Source: Chloroflexota bacterium
Lineage (GTDB): Bacteria; Chloroflexota; Limnocylindria; Limnocylindrales; CSP1-4
Assembly: GCA_021812735.1 (NCBI GenBank)
Contig: JAKAMV010000112.1
Span: 1-17,103, forward strand
Direction of reading: 5' to 3'
DNA length: 17,103 nucleotides
The notes below the pieces were generated by a model that worked only from the letters and a program-made list of their open reading frames with translations, had not been told where the DNA came from and made no database searches. The number at the start of each line of letters is the position of its first letter. Position 1 is the first letter of the stretch. Positions 13,284 to 17,103 of the stretch are shown piece by piece. The position numbers and the translations under genes are program-made.

Positions 13284-16200
13284 CGGCGCGCACGATGGCC
13301 GGGGCGGCGGTGGGGCCGGGCGCCGTCGAAGGTCCCGCTGGCGCAGGCGGGCTCACGCGGCAGGCGTGGCGTTCCGCGATCGAGTCGCGCTTCCCGCGCG
13401 ACCCCGGCCTCGTGATCCCGGTCCTCCAGTACATCCACGACACGGCGGGCTTCCTGCCCGAGCCCGCGATGGCGGGCGCGGCGGACCACCTTGGCGTCTC
13501 CGCGAGCCGGCTGTTCGGCGTGGCCAGCTTCTACGCCCAGTTCCACTTCGAGCCCCGCGGCGCCCACGTCGTCACGGTCTGCCGCGGAACCGCCTGCCAC
13601 GTCCGCGGCAGCGCCGAGGTGCTCCGCGCCCTCGAGGGGCGCCTCGGCGTGCCGGCTGGCGGCACCACGCCCGACCTGGGCGTCACCCTGGAGACGGTGG
13701 CCTGTTTCGGCTCGTGCGCCCTCGCCCCGGTGGTCGTCTGCGACGGCCGCGTCCACGGGCGGCAGACCGGTGGCACGGCGTGGGCCATCGTGGACGCGGC
13801 CCGTCGCGGGCAGGCGGTGGGCCGGGCCCCATCGCGGCCCGATGCTGCGAGCGGTGGCGGCGGCCGGCCGGCGACCCGCATGGCGAGCCTCGCCGACCTC
13901 GACGGGCGCCTCTCCGAGGCCCGGGAGCGCTGGCGGCTACGGCACGGCAGCCGTCCCATGATCGCGGTCGGCACGGCGACCTGCGGGCTGGCGGCCGGGG
14001 CTGGCGCCGTGCTCGCGGAGATCCGGGGGGCGGTGACCAGGCTCGGCGCGGCCGTCGAGGTGGTCGAGGTGGGCTGCCTGGGCATGTGCCACGCGGAGCC
14101 CCTCGTCGAGATCGCCCTGCCAGGGCTGCCGCGGGTGCTCTACGGCGAGGTCAAGCCCGACACGGTGGGCGCGATCCTCGAGGCCCACCTCGGGCGGCGC
14201 GAGCCGGTGACCGCCCTCGCCCTGGCCACCGATGGCGACGGTGCGCTGCCGGGGATCCCGCGGCTCTGGGACCTGCCGGCGATGCGCTCCCAAGTCCGGA
14301 TCGCCCTGCGGAACTGCGGTGTGATCGACCCGAGCTCTGCCGACGACTACCTCGCCCGCGGCGGCTACGCCGGGCTGCGCCGCGCCCTGGCGATGCCGCC
14401 CGAGGCCGTGATCGACGAGGTCAGGGCGTCGGGCCTGCGCGGTCGCGGCGGGGCGGGCTTCCCGACAGCGGCCAAGTGGGCATTCTGCCGGGCGGCCACG
14501 GGCGCCCGGAAGTACGTGATCTGCAATGGCGACGAGGGCGACCCGGGGGCGTTCATGGACCGCTCGGTCCTCGAGGGCGACCCGCACGCCGTGCTCGAGG
14601 GGCTGAGCATCGCCGCCTACGCCATCGGCGCCAGCCACGGGTACGTCTACGTCCGGGCGGAGTACCCGCTCGCGGTGGCGCGCCTTGAGGGCGCCGTGGC
14701 CCAGATGCGCGACCTCGGGCTGCTCGGCCACGACGTGCTGGGCACGGGGTTCTCGTTCGATGTCGAGCTCAGGCTCGGAGCGGGCGCCTTCGTGTGCGGC
14801 GAGGAGACCGCGCTGATCGCCAGTCTGGAGGGCCGCCGCGGGATGCCCAGACCGCGGCCGCCGTTCCCGGCCGTCAGGGGGCTGTTCGGGCAGCCCACGA
14901 ACATCAACAACGTCGAGACGTTGGCCAACGTGGCGAGCATCCTGCGCGAGGGGTCGGCGTGGTACGCCGCCCTCGGCACGCCCGCCAGCAGGGGGACCAA
15001 GACCTTCGCCCTGACCGGCAAGGTGCGCCGGCCCGGATTGATCGAGGTCCCGCTGGGGATCACGCTCGGCGAGGTCGTCCACGGCATTGGCGGGGGGATT
15101 GCCGCCGGCGGTCGGTTCAAGGCGGCGCAGACGGGCGGACCCTCCGGCGGCTGCCTGCCCGCGGGCCTGGCAGACCTGCCGATCGACTACGAGCACCTCA
15201 AGGAGGCCGGCTCGATCATGGGCTCGGGCGGCCTCGTGATCCTCGACGAGGGCACCTGCATGGTGGATCTCGCCCGCTACTTCCTGACCTTCACCCAGGC
15301 CGAGTCCTGCGGTCAGTGCACGCCCTGCCGGGAGGGCACAGCCCGAATGCTCGCCGTCCTGGAGCGGATCTGTGCCGGCGACGGACGGCTCGAGGACGTG
15401 GCCGAGCTGGAGGCGCTCGCCCGGACCGTGAGCTCGACGTCGCTGTGCGGGCTCGGCCAGACTGCGGCCAACCCGGTGACCACGACCCTCCGCTACTTCC
15501 GCGACGAGTACCTGGAGCACATCGAGCGCCGCCGCTGCCGGGCCGGGACCTGCCCCGCGCTGGTCGTCGCGCCCTGCACCAACCAGTGCCCGGCCGGGGT
15601 CGAGGCGCACCGCTACGTTCGGCTCGTCAGCCAGGGCCGATTCGAGGAGGCCTACCTCGTGGTGCGCGAGAAGCTGCCGCTGCCGTCGGTGTGCGGGGTC
15701 GTCTGCTTCCACCCCTGCGAGCGCTCCTGCCGCCGCGGCGAGCTCGACGAGCGGGTCGCCGTGCGCGCCCTCAAGAACGCCGCCGTGCGCTACGGCGGGA
15801 CGGCCGAGGCGCGGGTGCCGCTGCCGCAGCGGGCGCCGTCCGGGAAGTCGGTGGCCGTGGTCGGCTCCGGGCCTGCGGGCCTGACGGCCGCCTACTACCT
15901 TGCCCGGGTCGGCGGCCACCGAGTGACGGTGTACGAGGCGCTCGAGCAGGCCGGTGGCATGCTCCGCTACGGGATCCCGCGCTACCGCCTGACCGACGCC
16001 GCCCTGGAGCGCGACCTCGACATCGTCCGCGCGGCTGGCGTCCGGATCGTCACCGGGGCCGAGATCCGCTCCATGGACGACCTCTGGGCGCAGGGCCACC
16101 ACGCGGTCTTCCTGTCGTCGGGGGCGCATGCGACCGACTCGCTGGGCGACGGGTCGCAGGAGATCGAGGGCGTCGTGGACGGGGTGGCGCTGCTGCGGGA

Positions 16201-17038
16201 CGTGGCCGCCGGTCGTCCCGTCGCGGTGGGCCGACGAGTCGCCGTGGTGGGCGGCGGCAACACCGCCATCGACACCGCCCGGACGGCACTCCGAATCGGC
16301 GCGGCGGAGGTGACCATCCTGTACCGCCGCGACCGCTCGGGAATGCCGGCCGACGACCACGAGGTGGAGCAGGCGCTGCTGGAGGGCGTCCGCCTCGAGA
16401 CCCAGGTGGCGCCAGTCTCGGTCCGACGAGCGGGCCGGCGCGTGACCGCCTCGCGAGGCGCTGCAGACGGGACCTCGGGGCAGGACGACGGGGGCCTCGA
16501 CCTTCGCTGCCAGCGGGTCCGCCTCGGCGCCCTGGACGCGGACGGGCGTCGGCGCCCGGAGCCGATCCCCGGCAGCGAGTTCACCGTCCGCTACGACACC
16601 GTGCTCTCGGCGGTCGGGCAGCACCCCGACGTGCCCGAGGAGTGGGGCGTGGCTACCGGCGGCCGATCGCGGATCGAGGTGCTGCCGGGATCGCACCAGA
16701 CGTCCATCCCGGGTGTCTTCGCCGGCGGCGACGCGGTGCTCGGCCCGGCCTCCGTGATCTACGCCATCGCGCACGGCCGTGCCGCCGCGCAGGAGATCGA
16801 CCGGTACCTCGGTGGGAGCGGCGACATCGAGGAGCGGCTCGCGCCTGCGGAGCCCGTCATCGGGCTGTCGTCGATGCCGCCCGAGCGCGGGAGCCGCGGC
16901 CGCCTGCCGATCCCGGTCCGCGAGCTCGACACGCGGCTGCGCTCATTCGACGAGGTGGAGCTGGGCTACACGCCTGAGGAGGCGGTCGAGGAGGCGAGCC
17001 GCTGCCTGCGCTGCGACCTCCGCGAGACCGCCCGGTAG
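13280..17038 (+). CDS. NuoE-NuoF-GltD fusion: NAD(P)-linked electron-transfer subunit of formate dehydrogenase
   Basis: A 1252-residue single frame joining three modules. Residues 27-180 are NuoE-like, with [2Fe-2S] ligands Cys101, 106, 142, 146. Residues 225-305 are the thioredoxin-like front of HydB/NuoF-like proteins with Cys235, 266 and 270, but Val230 replaces a fourth ligand. Residues 335-745 are NuoF: FMN/NAD motifs GLRGRGGAGFPTAAKW (385-400) and NGDEGDPGAFMDR (416-428), then ESCGQCTPCREG with Cys677, 680, 683 and Cys723 for [4Fe-4S]. Residues 750-1252 are GltD/NfnB-like: eight Cys between 753 and 817 for [4Fe-4S] clusters, FAD motif VVGSGPAGLTAAYYLA (860-875), an NADPH-type motif GGGNTAIDTA (991-1000) with YRRDRSGMPA (1015-1024), and GVFAGGDAVLGPASVIYAIA (1145-1164). 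The start overlaps the fdhA stop as ATGA, giving coupled translation; GGGGGGTGG lies upstream. It should accept electrons from the catalytic subunit. Use of both NAD and NADP is inferred from motifs. Confidence 0.93.
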   Translation: MTARTMAGAAVGPGAVEGPAGAGGLTRQAWRSAIESRFPRDPGLVIPVLQYIHDTAGFLPEPAMAGAADHLGVSASRLFGVASFYAQFHFEPRGAHVVTVCRGTACHVRGSAEVLRALEGRLGVPAGGTTPDLGVTLETVACFGSCALAPVVVCDGRVHGRQTGGTAWAIVDAARRGQAVGRAPSRPDAASGGGGRPATRMASLADLDGRLSEARERWRLRHGSRPMIAVGTATCGLAAGAGAVLAEIRGAVTRLGAAVEVVEVGCLGMCHAEPLVEIALPGLPRVLYGEVKPDTVGAILEAHLGRREPVTALALATDGDGALPGIPRLWDLPAMRSQVRIALRNCGVIDPSSADDYLARGGYAGLRRALAMPPEAVIDEVRASGLRGRGGAGFPTAAKWAFCRAATGARKYVICNGDEGDPGAFMDRSVLEGDPHAVLEGLSIAAYAIGASHGYVYVRAEYPLAVARLEGAVAQMRDLGLLGHDVLGTGFSFDVELRLGAGAFVCGEETALIASLEGRRGMPRPRPPFPAVRGLFGQPTNINNVETLANVASILREGSAWYAALGTPASRGTKTFALTGKVRRPGLIEVPLGITLGEVVHGIGGGIAAGGRFKAAQTGGPSGGCLPAGLADLPIDYEHLKEAGSIMGSGGLVILDEGTCMVDLARYFLTFTQAESCGQCTPCREGTARMLAVLERICAGDGRLEDVAELEALARTVSSTSLCGLGQTAANPVTTTLRYFRDEYLEHIERRRCRAGTCPALVVAPCTNQCPAGVEAHRYVRLVSQGRFEEAYLVVREKLPLPSVCGVVCFHPCERSCRRGELDERVAVRALKNAAVRYGGTAEARVPLPQRAPSGKSVAVVGSGPAGLTAAYYLARVGGHRVTVYEALEQAGGMLRYGIPRYRLTDAALERDLDIVRAAGVRIVTGAEIRSMDDLWAQGHHAVFLSSGAHATDSLGDGSQEIEGVVDGVALLRDVAAGRPVAVGRRVAVVGGGNTAIDTARTALRIGAAEVTILYRRDRSGMPADDHEVEQALLEGVRLETQVAPVSVRRAGRRVTASRGAADGTSGQDDGGLDLRCQRVRLGALDADGRRRPEPIPGSEFTVRYDTVLSAVGQHPDVPEEWGVATGGRSRIEVLPGSHQTSIPGVFAGGDAVLGPASVIYAIAHGRAAAQEIDRYLGGSGDIEERLAPAEPVIGLSSMPPERGSRGRLPIPVRELDTRLRSFDEVELGYTPEEAVEEASRCLRCDLRETAR

Positions 17039-17060
17039 CGGCCCGGCTTGCGGCGCGCCC

Positions 17061-17078
17061 GCCGCTTCGACAGGCGGC
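17061..17078 (+). terminator. Weak hairpin after the formate dehydrogenase operon
   Basis: GCCGC (17061-17065) and GCGGC (17074-17078) can pair around an 8-nt loop about 22 nt after the TAG stop. There is no T-run, and the surrounding sequence is all GC-rich, so the call is weak. Confidence 0.25.
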
Positions 17079-17103
17079 CGCCGGGCGGCCACGCCCGTCC
17101 GGT

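Noticed and set aside
13937..16774. Long open frame of 945 codons on the minus strand opposite the fusion gene
   Set aside because: It is the antisense shadow of a GC-rich coding region. Its residues are Arg/Gly/His/Ala-rich with no domain signatures, while the plus strand shows many conserved motifs.

Overview
This is a very GC-rich window (roughly 70 % by eye) with near-saturated G/C third codon positions, frequent GTG starts and tight gene packing. It most resembles an uncultivated high-GC Chloroflexota (Limnocylindria-like) or an actinobacterial lineage. This placement is inference from protein style (Ser/Pro-linker multiheme cytochromes, NarX/NarL pair, GTG starts); there is no rRNA or tRNA marker in the window.

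The left 10 kb is transcribed leftwards. From upstream to downstream it holds: a NarX-type histidine kinase (9945-8140), its overlapping NarL-type response regulator (8183-7485), a stand-alone degenerate receiver domain (7241-6840), an exported Rieske iron-sulfur protein (6829-6290), a membrane-anchored TPR protein (5999-5013), a membrane-anchored NHL/six-bladed propeller protein (5011-3944), a hexaheme c-type cytochrome (3829-2543) and a larger cytochrome with seven CXXCH and one CX3CH motif behind a long Ser/Pro linker (2446-554). A partial gene with a strong ribosome binding site runs off the left edge (317-1). Together these look like an envelope electron-transfer module with its own redox/signal-responsive two-component system.

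The right 6.8 kb is transcribed rightwards and holds two translationally coupled genes. The first (10503-13283) is a formate dehydrogenase catalytic subunit that must be read through an in-frame TGA (11628-11630) as selenocysteine. A textbook bacterial SECIS hairpin with a GGTCT loop lies directly downstream, so naive gene calling splits this gene in two. The second (13280-17038, overlapping by ATGA) is a 1252-residue fusion of a NuoE-like domain, a NuoF/HydB-like domain and a GltD/NfnB-like FAD-NADPH domain. The pair could be a complete cytosolic NAD(P)-linked formate dehydrogenase made of two polypeptides, with two separate nucleotide sites. That makes transhydrogenase-like or flavin-based bifurcating chemistry worth testing.

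The two blocks diverge from a 557-bp region (9946-10502). It contains a possible leaderless promoter with an overlapping dyad in front of the kinase, and a possible frameshifted small secreted-protein gene followed by a strong hairpin. The layout suggests, but does not prove, that intracellular formate/NAD(P)H chemistry and the envelope cytochrome module are used by the same cell under the same redox conditions.
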